NCBI GenBank assembly: GCA_902803125.1
Contig: CADCOZ010000061.1
Location: forward strand, 1 to 5,563
Direction: 5' to 3'
Origin: an uncultured Ruminococcus sp.
Lineage (GTDB): Bacteria > Bacillota > Clostridia > Oscillospirales > Acutalibacteraceae
DNA: 5,563 nucleotides
The translations under genes and the position numbers were made by a program. Below, piece by piece: positions 1 to 4,990 of this stretch. A model generated the notes under the pieces. The model was given only the letters and a program-made list of their open reading frames with translations, was not told the DNA's origin and did no database searches. How positions within the stretch are numbered: position 1 is the stretch's first letter; each line of letters starts with the position of its first letter.

Positions 1-22
1 CTTGCCGGTAGGATATCAAAAT

Positions 23-65
23 ATTATTCATTATTCACTATTCATTATTCACTATTCATTATTTC
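23..65. repeat. A/T-rich tandem repeat, 14-bp period
   Basis: Seven-base blocks ATTATTC and ACTATTC alternate, giving a 14-bp unit at 30-43 and again at 44-57, with partial units on both sides. A similar, less regular array lies in the opposite orientation at 5414-5455. Short open frames across it (Ile, His, Tyr, Ser, Phe rich) are by-products of the repeat. It looks like a dispersed intergenic repeat; no function can be read from it. Confidence 0.85.
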
Positions 66-66
66 T

Positions 67-90
67 CCCCCTTTCAAAATTCGCTGACTT
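67..90 (+). repeat. Left copy of a 24-bp inverted boundary repeat
   Basis: A 24-bp stretch starting CCCCCTTTCAAAATTCGC is repeated exactly as its reverse complement at 5469-5492. In both places it lies beside the ATTATTC-type array, so it belongs to a composite repeat element. The order of the two modules differs: in the left copy the array precedes the 24-mer, while in the right copy, read on the minus strand, the array follows it. The pair brackets almost the whole window. Confidence 0.85.
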
Positions 91-123
91 TGACAGGTCA
101 GGAAGTTGTTTTCAAAGCATAGG

Positions 124-170
124 AAAAACCTCGGTGATGTCCGTGTGTGCGGATTGTCACCGAGGTTTTT
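124..170. terminator. Bidirectional rho-independent terminator
   Basis: AAAAACCTCGGTGA (124-137) pairs perfectly with TCACCGAGGTTTTT (157-170). A small inner TCCG/CGGA pairing (140-143 with 150-153) sits in the loop. The stem is followed by five T on the plus strand and, read the other way, five T on the minus strand, so it can end transcription in both directions. On the minus strand it is the first convincing terminator after the two small genes at 331-726. On the plus strand it would close a gene lying left of the window. Confidence 0.85.
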
Positions 171-213
171 GTGCGGGTTATTTCCTTGTGATTTTTCGGG
201 TTGTTATCAGCCG

Positions 214-285
214 CTAATAAATCGATATTACGCCGTCGTGCTCAGCAGGATAACAGACATATCCGCAGATGGAGCAGGTATAACG
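214..285 (-). pseudogene. Rubredoxin-like N-terminal fragment
   Basis: Read on the minus strand from 285, this gives RYTCSICGYVCYPAEHDGV and four more residues before a TAG at 214-216. The CxxCG-Y-V knuckle followed by Y-P-A-E-H-D-G-V closely resembles the first metal-binding half of rubredoxins, small Fe(Cys)4 electron carriers. The second CPxCG half, expected about 20 residues later, is not visible in any minus-strand frame before the terminator at 124-170. No start codon with a ribosome binding site precedes it. The segment lies in the same frame as the 54-codon gene upstream, whose TAA is at 331-333. The likeliest reading is a decayed rubredoxin gene or domain; a chance match is possible but the resemblance spans more than the cysteines. 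Confidence 0.45.
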
Positions 286-287
286 CC

Positions 288-327
288 CCGAAACGGATAG
301 CCCTGTATTTATCAGGTATCGTTTCGG
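288..327. other. Inverted repeat behind the 54-codon gene
   Basis: CCGAAACG (288-295) pairs with CGTTTCGG (320-327). Inside are ATA/TAT (297-299 with 317-319) and CCTG/CAGG (302-305 with 313-316), interrupted by one- and two-base bulges. It begins 3 nt after the stop codon of the minus-strand gene. There is no T-run on the minus side, so it may protect the 3' end or act as a weak terminator rather than a classical one. Confidence 0.5.
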
Positions 328-330
328 TTG

Positions 331-495
331 TTATTCGGCATCTTCTTCCGGTTTGAAAGCCGGACAGCTTTCCGGTGCTTTGGGCATTTCTGTTCCGGTG
401 ATGGCGGCTTTGATCATGCCACGGTGAAGATAAAGCATGATAAGACATATGCCTGTGCAAATTCCTCCGATAAAGGCTAAAAATGATTTGTTCAT
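331..495 (-). CDS. 54-residue single-pass membrane protein, unknown family
   Basis: ATG at 493-495 opens a 54-codon frame ending in TAA at 331-333. An AAAGGA-like ribosome binding site lies about 10 nt upstream (around 505-511). Residues 5-23 (FLAFIGGICTGICLIMLYL) form one hydrophobic helix, followed by a basic turn (HRGMIK). The polar tail is rich in Pro, Glu and Lys and has one Cys at residue 44. The charge pattern suggests the tail is cytoplasmic. It sits 75 nt after the 51-codon gene on the same strand and probably shares its promoter. I do not recognise the family. The same frame, past the stop, runs into a rubredoxin-like segment at 214-285, so the gene may once have been longer or have adjoined a rubredoxin gene. 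The ribosome binding site, helix and ordered codons support a real gene, but no homologue is claimed. Confidence 0.6.
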   Translation of the reverse strand: MNKSFLAFIGGICTGICLIMLYLHRGMIKAAITGTEMPKAPESCPAFKPEEDAE

Positions 496-527
496 AACGC
501 TGTCATCCTTTCATTATTTGATAAAGT

Positions 528-563
528 GGCCGACATATCCCACTATCAGGAGGTATGCCGGCC
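528..563. other. Hairpin between the two small genes
   Basis: GGCCG (528-532) and CATA (534-537) pair with CGGCC (559-563) and TATG (554-557). The odd base pair at 533/558 is a G-U wobble only in minus-strand RNA, which slightly favours a role in that transcript. It lies between the 51-codon stop and the 54-codon ribosome binding site. It lacks a good T-run on the minus side, so it may be a processing site or partial attenuator. On the plus side it is followed by TGTTTTCTTATTTTT and could act as an antisense terminator. Confidence 0.45.
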
Positions 564-570
564 TGTTTTC

Positions 571-726
571 TTATTTTTCGGCAGGCTCCCATTTACAGCG
601 GACAGGTGATACAATCGAGCCGTCCTTTTTCATAGCGGTCATTGTTTTATCCACAATTACGGTCAAGTCCTCCAATTCGGTTACGATGGTTTGTAAGCCT
701 TTAATTACTTTTTCGTTCAACATCAT
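571..726 (-). CDS. 51-residue soluble protein, unknown family
   Basis: ATG at 724-726 opens a 51-codon frame ending in TAA at 571-573. A strong GGAGG (733-737) lies 6 nt upstream; the second ATG (721-723) would give 9 nt spacing, so either may be used. The protein begins MMLNEKVIKGLQTIVTELED and contains a long amphipathic helix with regularly spaced Leu, Ile and Val (about residues 3-33). It ends in a short polar tail with one Cys and one Trp. No signal peptide or membrane segment is visible. A good promoter lies just upstream (786-813), so this is the first gene of a small minus-strand transcript continuing into the 54-codon gene. The family is not recognised; the helix could mediate self-association, but that is a guess. 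Confidence 0.65.
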   Translation of the reverse strand: MMLNEKVIKGLQTIVTELEDLTVIVDKTMTAMKKDGSIVSPVRCKWEPAEK

Positions 727-785
727 AAAAAACCTCCGTAATATTATTATGGTGTGCTGTGTTGTTGTGCGCAGCTATTGTCATT

Positions 786-813
786 ATTATACCATACTGA
801 AGAATAAATACAA
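786..813 (-). promoter_or_regulatory. Sigma-A-type promoter for the two small genes
   Basis: On the minus strand, TTGTAT (808-813) and a perfect TATAAT (786-791) are separated by 16 nt. The -10 is preceded by TGG, an extended -10 form. Transcription would start near 779, giving a leader of about 50 nt before the 51-codon gene. The dyad at 819-861 lies directly upstream of the -35. Confidence 0.7.
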
Positions 814-818
814 TAAGC

Positions 819-861
819 AATCAAGGGGAAAATTCTCATTATGAGAAAAATAGCCTTGATT
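819..861. promoter_or_regulatory. 43-bp symmetric dyad: candidate operator or terminator
   Basis: An outer pair AATCAAGG (819-826) / CCTTGATT (854-861) and an inner pair TTCTCAT (833-839) / ATGAGAA (841-847) share exactly the same centre, base 840. They are separated by 6-nt spacers on each side. It lies 3 nt behind the TetR stop codon and 5 nt upstream of the next -35 element. It could be a binding site for the TetR product, or, as RNA, a weak terminator of the tetR transcript because the inner stem is followed by TTTT on the minus strand. The two roles are not exclusive. Confidence 0.6.
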
Positions 862-864
862 CTA

Positions 865-1416
865 TCATTTATAAAGGTATTGATTCAAAGGTACGGGCAG
901 GGAGTTTATATATACCTGCGTAAGATCATCAAAACTCACTTTATATTGGCCAAGAATCCATTCGCAGGTTAGATGTACCGTACCGTAACAGTACTCCCGT
1001 ATATACATTTCTGTCATTTCATTCAGCTTGTTGTCCGGAGCAACTTTCAATATGAGAAACCGCAGCCTTTCATAATGGATCTGCGTCATATTATTGACAA
1101 AGGAATCGTAGCCGTTCATATGCAGCAGCAGGTTAGAAAGGTAATCTCTCTGCTCTTCGAAATATTCCGCTACTTCTGTCAGCACTTGCTGCCAGGAGTC
1201 TTTGGTGTAGGCCAGCTTGTCTACAATACTTCTGAGGTCTTGCGTGTAAGACCATGCAATCAAATCATACTTATCCTTAAACTGACGGTAGAAGGTAGCG
1301 GACGAATAGCCGCAGTTTTCAACAATATCTTTGACCGTGATTTTGTCTATACTCTTTTTCTCTGCCAATTCCCGAAAGGACTCAGCGAGAATTTCTTTTG
1401 CAGTTTTTCGTTTCAT
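865..1416 (-). CDS. TetR/AcrR-family transcriptional regulator
   Basis: A 183-residue DNA-binding repressor of the TetR class, which normally acts as a dimer and releases DNA on binding a small ligand. The N-terminal helix-turn-helix is clear: KITVKDIVENCGYSSATFYR (about residues 25-44), followed by QFKDKYDLI typical of the family. The remaining ~130 residues are helical and variable, as expected for a ligand-binding and dimerisation domain; the ligand cannot be predicted. I chose ATG at 1414-1416 because GGGTGA (1421-1426) lies just upstream. An in-frame GTG at 1426-1428 would add four residues but has no well-placed ribosome binding site. The gene begins 4 nt after the stop of the membrane-protein gene, so the two are one operon and the regulator probably controls it. 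A dyad at 819-861 behind its stop is a possible binding site that would extend its reach to the small genes. Confidence 0.9.
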   Translation of the reverse strand: MKRKTAKEILAESFRELAEKKSIDKITVKDIVENCGYSSATFYRQFKDKYDLIAWSYTQDLRSIVDKLAYTKDSWQQVLTEVAEYFEEQRDYLSNLLLHMNGYDSFVNNMTQIHYERLRFLILKVAPDNKLNEMTEMYIREYCYGTVHLTCEWILGQYKVSFDDLTQVYINSLPVPLNQYLYK

Positions 1417-1420
1417 CGTT

Positions 1421-2083
1421 TCACCCACTGATTTTTGTTGATTTCTCCGTTTTGATAAACATCACAATCAGCCAGATATACATACACGTTTTGGGGAGCA
1501 TGAGCATACCGATGATTGGCACTGTCTGTGACCACAACACGACAGGCAGATAAAACAGGAAACTCAGCGTTACCGCAAGCCAGCTCCATTGGAGTGCCTT
1601 ATCGTTTGACGCTGATTTGAACCACAGTACAACGGTCATCACGCCAAGAATGGCAAACGGGATATTGCGGAGGATTCCCCACAGCAGAGATGGTTCGGCA
1701 CTCATCCATCCGTTCTGCGGAAAACAGCACAGTGCCATCCTGACAGCCGCCAGCAGCCACACGGTGGCCAGAACAGGCTTTTGACCGGTTATTCCGTATT
1801 TGTTCCGCCGCACATACTCGAACAGCAAATAAAACGCCGTCATCGTAAGCGATGTAATCAGCTTACCGAGACCGAGGGCCGCAGTATAATCCGAGTCCGT
1901 CCAGTAGTTCAGCATACGCGGGATCAAATGGAAGGAGTCCCCGACACCAAGCAGCAGTGTCATCCAGCCGAACAGTGCAATAACCGTCCTTCCTTTTGCT
2001 TTCATCAGCAAAGTGATTCCGCTGATAATCGCAAACAGCAAGTATGCAACATCAAATATGCTTTCGCCTATGGCCTGCATCAT
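1421..2083 (-). CDS. Seven-helix integral membrane protein, unknown family
   Basis: A 220-residue protein with about seven predicted membrane helices (roughly residues 8-28, 32-52, 70-92, 103-121, 130-154, 165-185 and 189-211) and short loops. No signal peptide cleavage site, Walker motif or large soluble domain is seen, so it is not an ATP-driven pump by itself. A polar stretch GVGDSFHLIPR (about 46-56) at the end of the second helix holds Asp, His and Arg and could be functional. Start: ATG at 2081-2083, with AAAGGGGG seven nt upstream; the next codon is also ATG. It is the first gene after the promoter at 2106-2134 and is followed after 4 nt by a TetR regulator. That arrangement often accompanies a membrane protein dealing with a toxic or signalling small molecule. 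I do not recognise the family, so transport, sensing or enzymatic function all remain open. Confidence 0.8.
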   Translation of the reverse strand: MMQAIGESIFDVAYLLFAIISGITLLMKAKGRTVIALFGWMTLLLGVGDSFHLIPRMLNYWTDSDYTAALGLGKLITSLTMTAFYLLFEYVRRNKYGITGQKPVLATVWLLAAVRMALCCFPQNGWMSAEPSLLWGILRNIPFAILGVMTVVLWFKSASNDKALQWSWLAVTLSFLFYLPVVLWSQTVPIIGMLMLPKTCMYIWLIVMFIKTEKSTKISG

Positions 2084-2105
2084 TTTGATACCCCCTTTTA
2101 TCTAT

Positions 2106-2134
2106 ATAATAACAAATCGACCCGCAATTGTCCA
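2106..2134 (-). promoter_or_regulatory. Sigma-A-type promoter of the membrane protein-tetR operon
   Basis: On the minus strand, TGGACA (2129-2134) and TATTAT (2106-2111) are separated by exactly 17 nt, each one base from consensus. Transcription would start near 2099, leaving a very short leader that contains the ribosome binding site (2091-2098). Confidence 0.7.
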
Positions 2135-2161
2135 TAAAATCCGCTGTGATTTTTTAACGCC

Positions 2162-2188
2162 CGTTTCCAAGTTTTCAAAAAGGAAACG
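2162..2188. other. Inverted repeat upstream of the membrane-protein promoter
   Basis: CGTTTCC (2162-2168) and GGAAACG (2182-2188) form a 7-bp inverted repeat with a 13-nt spacer, between the end of comM and the -35 of the next operon. No T-run follows on either strand, so it is a poor rho-independent terminator. It could be a regulator site or a weak 3'-end structure of comM. Confidence 0.4.
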
Positions 2189-2231
2189 TGCTTATAGACC
2201 GATGTGGGAGAGAGGGCAAGGCCTTCCAGCC

Positions 2232-3761
2232 CTATGTACGCTGCCAGTATTTGCGGTCAAGGGTGCGGTATTGAACGGCTTCAAAGATGTGGCTGCGCTG
2301 AATGACATCGCTGTTGTCCATGTCGGCGATGGTGCGGGACACTTTCAGCAAACGGCTGTAACTGCGGGCGGATAAGTTGAGTTGGTGAAAGGAGCGTTTG
2401 ATGACGGCTTTGGCGGCATCGTCTAAAGGACAGTATTTGTCAAGCTGTCCGGAGGGGATATGAGCGTTACTATGAATGCTGCTGCCTTTGAACCGTTCCT
2501 GCTGACGCAGACGCACGGCATTGACACGCTGTCGGATAGTTTCGGAGGATTCTCCTTTAGTGGTGGAGGTCAAGTCGTCAAAATCAACCGGCGGCACTTC
2601 AATGTGCAAGTCCAATCTATCGAGCAGGGGACCCGATATTTTGGAGAGGTACTTCAGCACGGTTTGATGACTGCACGAACAGGTGCGGGTAGGGTGTCCG
2701 AAATAGCCGCAGGGACAGGGGTTCATGGCGGCCACCAGCATAATACTGCACGGATAGGTCAACACCGCATTCGCACGGGAAATGGTAATGACACCGTCCT
2801 CCATGGGCTGACGCAGGTTTTCGATGGCGTTGCGGTTGAATTCGGGCAGTTCGTCCAAAAACAGCACTCCGTGATGGGCCAGTGACACTTCTCCCGGTCG
2901 GGGAATAGAACCGCCGCCGGATAAGCCTATAGGTGATATGGTGTGGTGCGGCGAACGGAAGGGACGCTGTGTCAGCAGGGGCGTGTCTTTGCTGAGAATA
3001 CCGGCTGTTGAATGAATCTGTGTGGTTTCGATCATTTCCTCAAACGTCATGTCGGGCAGTATGGTGGGAAGCCGTTGAGCCAGCATACTTTTGCCGGTGC
3101 CGGGACTGCCGATCATCAGCAGGTTATGGCCGCCGCCGGCCGCAATTTCCATGGCACGTTTAACGGTTTCCTGCCCTTTGACATCGGAAAAATCAATGGG
3201 ATAAGTGAGATCCTGTTTGGCGGGCTGATAGTGCGGAGCGGGGGCGATCGGTGCTTGTCCCCGTAAATGGCGGATAAGATTGATGACATGGGGAACGGGA
3301 ATGATATCAATGCCTTCCACAATGGCACCCTCAGGGGCGTTTTCGGCAGGCACATAGAACTGTTGTATGCCGTTTTTCTTGGCCTGAATGGCCATCGTCA
3401 GAATGCCGTTGACGGGGCGAACATCACCGCCCAGCGACAATTCCCCGATGAAAGCGGATTTTGACAGGTCACAATTCACGGCGTTGTTGGCCACCAGAAT
3501 AGAAAGCAGAATGGGCAGGTCATAATAAGAACCGGCTTTTTTTATATCGGCGGGGGCTAAATTGATGACCAGCCGACGATTGGGAAATCCAAATCCGGAG
3601 TTCGTGATGGCGGAGCGTACCCGATCACGGGATTCTTTAATGGCGGTATCGGGCAGGCCAACAATATCAAAAGACGATACCCCTCTGCTGATATCTGTTT
3701 CTACATTTACGTCATAGGCTGTCATGCCGAACAGCCCCATGCTTTTTATCTGTACGACCAT
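2232..3761 (-). CDS. comM: YifB/ComM-family AAA+ ATPase (Mg chelatase-like)
   Basis: A 509-residue protein of normal family length. Residues ~20-140 form the ChlI-type domain with a Lon-protease-like fold (TDISRGVSSFDIVGLPDTA, then KAGSYYDLPILLSIL). Residues ~190-395 are the AAA+ module: Walker A GSPGTGKS (218-225), PHHT (271-274), Walker B GVLFLDELPEF (298-308) and the arginine-bearing GPLLDRLDLHIEV (377-389). Four cysteines (349, 351, 361, 363) in NPCPCGYFGHP...CSCS are the usual YifB signature. The helical C-terminal Mg-chelatase domain ends the protein. In Haemophilus and other competent bacteria ComM is a hexameric branch-migration helicase that helps integrate transforming DNA; in many Firmicutes the role is untested. 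Start: ATG at 3759-3761 with AAAGGAG 10 nt upstream. An in-frame ATG at 3842 would lie upstream of the transcription start of the promoter at 3802-3830, so it is not used. It reads away from the SigH-type gene. Confidence 0.95.
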   Translation of the reverse strand: MVVQIKSMGLFGMTAYDVNVETDISRGVSSFDIVGLPDTAIKESRDRVRSAITNSGFGFPNRRLVINLAPADIKKAGSYYDLPILLSILVANNAVNCDLSKSAFIGELSLGGDVRPVNGILTMAIQAKKNGIQQFYVPAENAPEGAIVEGIDIIPVPHVINLIRHLRGQAPIAPAPHYQPAKQDLTYPIDFSDVKGQETVKRAMEIAAGGGHNLLMIGSPGTGKSMLAQRLPTILPDMTFEEMIETTQIHSTAGILSKDTPLLTQRPFRSPHHTISPIGLSGGGSIPRPGEVSLAHHGVLFLDELPEFNRNAIENLRQPMEDGVITISRANAVLTYPCSIMLVAAMNPCPCGYFGHPTRTCSCSHQTVLKYLSKISGPLLDRLDLHIEVPPVDFDDLTSTTKGESSETIRQRVNAVRLRQQERFKGSSIHSNAHIPSGQLDKYCPLDDAAKAVIKRSFHQLNLSARSYSRLLKVSRTIADMDNSDVIQRSHIFEAVQYRTLDRKYWQRT

Positions 3762-3801
3762 AAGGCGGCCACTCCTTTCCCTCATGGATTCTGTGATTCT
3801 C

Positions 3802-3830
3802 ATTATAACCTGTTTTTTTGCATTTGACAA
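3802..3830 (-). promoter_or_regulatory. Sigma-A-type promoter of comM
   Basis: On the minus strand, TTGTCA (3825-3830) and a perfect TATAAT (3802-3807) are 17 nt apart. Transcription would begin near 3795, about 34 nt before the chosen start codon. This settles the comM start, because the longer frame opens upstream of the promoter. The -10 overlaps ATAATGAGAAT, an 11-mer also found at the centre of the dyad at 819-861. Confidence 0.8.
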
Positions 3831-3842
3831 CACAAGAATCAA

Positions 3843-4165
3843 GTTATGACAGATATCGGTATTATGGATAAAGTACCCGAAGCATTATTATACATTATTA
3901 ACAAGGAGTGGGTACCTTTTTGCTTTCGGCTAATTGCGGCCAATTTTGCGTGAACACCGCTGTATAATAAAAAAGTTATCGGTGCATACGCTGACCATTA
4001 TGAGAGGAAAGGATGCTTTTGTTACATTTTTCTGCTCACTGAAATCAGTATTTTGGCAGAAAAGAATGTGTTGAGGGAATGGTCAATCAAAACCGCCAAA
4101 AATGGGGTGGATACCTTTGGCAATAATGATAAAAATTGCAATCGGCTATGATAAAGGCTTAAAAA
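3843..4165. other. Gene-free divergent region with nested inverted repeats
   Basis: No convincing gene lies here. On the plus strand the sequence can fold: TGACCATT (3992-3999) with AATGGTCA (4078-4085) encloses ACAT+TTTTCTGC (4024-4035) with GCAGAAAA+ATGT (4056-4069, 2-nt bulge), which encloses ACTGA/TCAGT. A further stem is GCCAAA (4095-4100) / TTTGGC (4116-4121). A lone TATAAT (3963-3968) could start such an RNA but has no recognisable -35. AAAGTACCC (3871-3879) and GGGTACCTTTTT (3910-3921) form another bulged hairpin ending in T. A 9-codon frame (4013-4042) with a GAGGAAAGG in front overlaps the stem. Either a small RNA or regulator sites are possible; no terminator T-run closes the fold. 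Confidence 0.35.
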
Positions 4166-4169
4166 AATA

Positions 4170-4198
4170 TTGACTAATGGTGTAAAATAGTGTATGAT
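4170..4198 (+). promoter_or_regulatory. Sigma-A-type promoter of sigH
   Basis: TTGACT (4170-4175) and TATGAT (4193-4198) are separated by 17 nt, each one base from consensus. Transcription would begin near 4205, giving a short leader of about 24 nt that carries GAGGTGG (4218-4224). This indicates that the structured region upstream is not part of the main sigH message. Confidence 0.75.
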
Positions 4199-4228
4199 GT
4201 ATAGCATAGCGATAAATGAGGTGGCAGA

Positions 4229-4840
4229 ATGCAAAGGGAAGGTCAATGGGAAGCACTGGCAGATCTGAGCGATGAGGCTTTGGCCGAACGATGCAGAGAT
4301 GGCGATGAAGATGCTTTCCGTCTGCTGATGGACAGGTTTTTCCTTTTGCTGAAAAAAAGAGCGGCCGACCATGCGGTAATAGGAGCCGAAGCGGAAGATT
4401 TGGTGCAGGAAGGCTTGATGGCTCTGCATCAGGCGGCTCGTACCTATCAAAACAACGGTCAGTCCTCATTTCGTCACTATGCAGATGTGTGCATCTGCAA
4501 TCGAATGCGTTCGGTGGTGCGGCACGTCTTTTCCGGCAAAAATAAGGTCAATGCGCTGACCGCCCCCATGGAAGAAGCGGAAGAAGTTTTGGCCGGTGCA
4601 GAAGAGGATCCGCAGGATATCCTGATTCGGCAGGAAGAGCTTTCCGGATTGGAACAGTATTTGCAGGAATGTTTAACCTCTGTGGAAAGTCGAGTGCTGG
4701 CGTGTTACTTGACAGGAATGTCGTATGATGCGATGGCCGAAAAGCTGTCCATCAGCCGCAAGTCCTGCGATAATGCGATGCAGCGTGTCCGCCGGAAGAT
4801 TCGTCAGCGGTACAAAACGGCTTTTGGCGGTGAGGAATAA
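4229..4840 (+). CDS. sigH: SigH-type RNA polymerase sigma-70 factor
   Basis: A 203-residue alternative sigma factor that directs RNA polymerase to a special promoter set. Region 2 covers about residues 14-100: LSDEALAERCRDGDEDAF, IGAEAEDLVQEGLMALHQAA (the core-binding part) and SSFRHYADVCICNRM. Region 4 spans about 136-195, with a helix-turn-helix in MSYDAMAEKLSISRKSCDNA followed by MQRVRRKIRQR. The order and wording of these motifs follow Bacillus subtilis SigH (Spo0H) rather than extracytoplasmic-function factors: IGA-EDxVQEG, the Cys-Ile after the SSF helix, and KSxDNAxQRVxRK. Start: ATG at 4229-4231, with GAGG seven nt upstream. SigH family members start sporulation or control competence. 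The usual sigH neighbours (secE, nusG) are absent, so it may be a paralogue. There is no terminator after it, so transcription may continue through the tRNA-like segment into the zinc-ribbon gene. Confidence 0.9.
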   Translation: MQREGQWEALADLSDEALAERCRDGDEDAFRLLMDRFFLLLKKRAADHAVIGAEAEDLVQEGLMALHQAARTYQNNGQSSFRHYADVCICNRMRSVVRHVFSGKNKVNALTAPMEEAEEVLAGAEEDPQDILIRQEELSGLEQYLQECLTSVESRVLACYLTGMSYDAMAEKLSISRKSCDNAMQRVRRKIRQRYKTAFGGEE

Positions 4841-4876
4841 CAGCCGTGCCGAGAAGGAGCCGGAACACATTGATAT

Positions 4877-4954
4877 GCCCGTGTAGCTTAAGAAAAGAAG
4901 AGCGTTGAATTCCCTTGAGGAACCAAAGGCGGCGGTGCAATTCCGTCCGAGGGC
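4877..4954 (+). pseudogene. Degenerate tRNA-like sequence, Arg-type ancestry
   Basis: Most of a tRNA cloverleaf can be laid out. Acceptor strands GCCCGTG (4877-4883) and CGAGGGC (4948-4954) pair with one mismatch and one wobble. TA (4884-4885) precedes a D stem GCTT (4886-4889) / GAGC (4900-4903). The T stem GGCGG/CCGTC (4931-4935 / 4943-4947) flanks a 7-nt loop. Three features argue against a working tRNA. The D loop (AAGAAAAGAA) lacks the GG pair. The T loop is TGCAATT instead of TTCAATT. The anticodon region is 4 nt too long and folds as TTG/CAA plus TTCC/GGAA around a 5-nt CTTGA loop, leaving no proper anticodon loop. No CCA follows. The frame of bases resembles tRNA-Arg(CCT) types, from memory. 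It could be a decayed tRNA or a tRNA-like RNA kept for another purpose. Confidence 0.5.
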
Positions 4955-4990
4955 GAAAAAAATTATTTATACCAAAGCGAGGTAAATCAA

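Noticed and set aside
23..65. CRISPR array
   Set aside because: The units are 14 bp with no distinct spacers, unlike CRISPR repeats of about 24-40 bp with unique spacers.
2..217. Plus-strand open frame of 71 codons at the window start
   Set aside because: Its first part is translated tandem repeat and it runs through the bidirectional terminator; no gene-like signal is present.
973..1431. Plus-strand open frame of 152 codons
   Set aside because: It is exactly opposite the TetR regulator, has no ribosome binding site or promoter, and resembles no protein family.
2213..2233. Terminator for comM (AGGGC/GCCCT, 5 bp)
   Set aside because: The stem is short and no T-run follows on the minus strand, so I do not call a terminator; how comM transcription ends is not evident.
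3762..3842. Longer comM start at 3842
   Set aside because: The -35/-10 promoter at 3802-3830 lies inside this extension, and the extra residues do not look like the family N terminus; the ATG at 3761 has the ribosome binding site.
3903..3919. T-box antiterminator motif (AAGGAGTGGGTACC resembles GGGTGGTACC)
   Set aside because: No specifier stem, no conserved flanking motifs and no terminator/antiterminator pair are seen, and the downstream gene is not an amino-acid or tRNA gene.
3975..4165. 6S RNA
   Set aside because: A long bulged hairpin can be drawn, but the closing stem is weak, there is no terminator at the end and no conserved 6S sequence is recognisable.
4022..4469. Overlapping minus-strand open frames of 107 and 142 codons
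   Set aside because: They lie largely opposite the first part of the SigH-type gene, which has clear family motifs, a promoter and a ribosome binding site. Their products are low-complexity and recognisably antisense.
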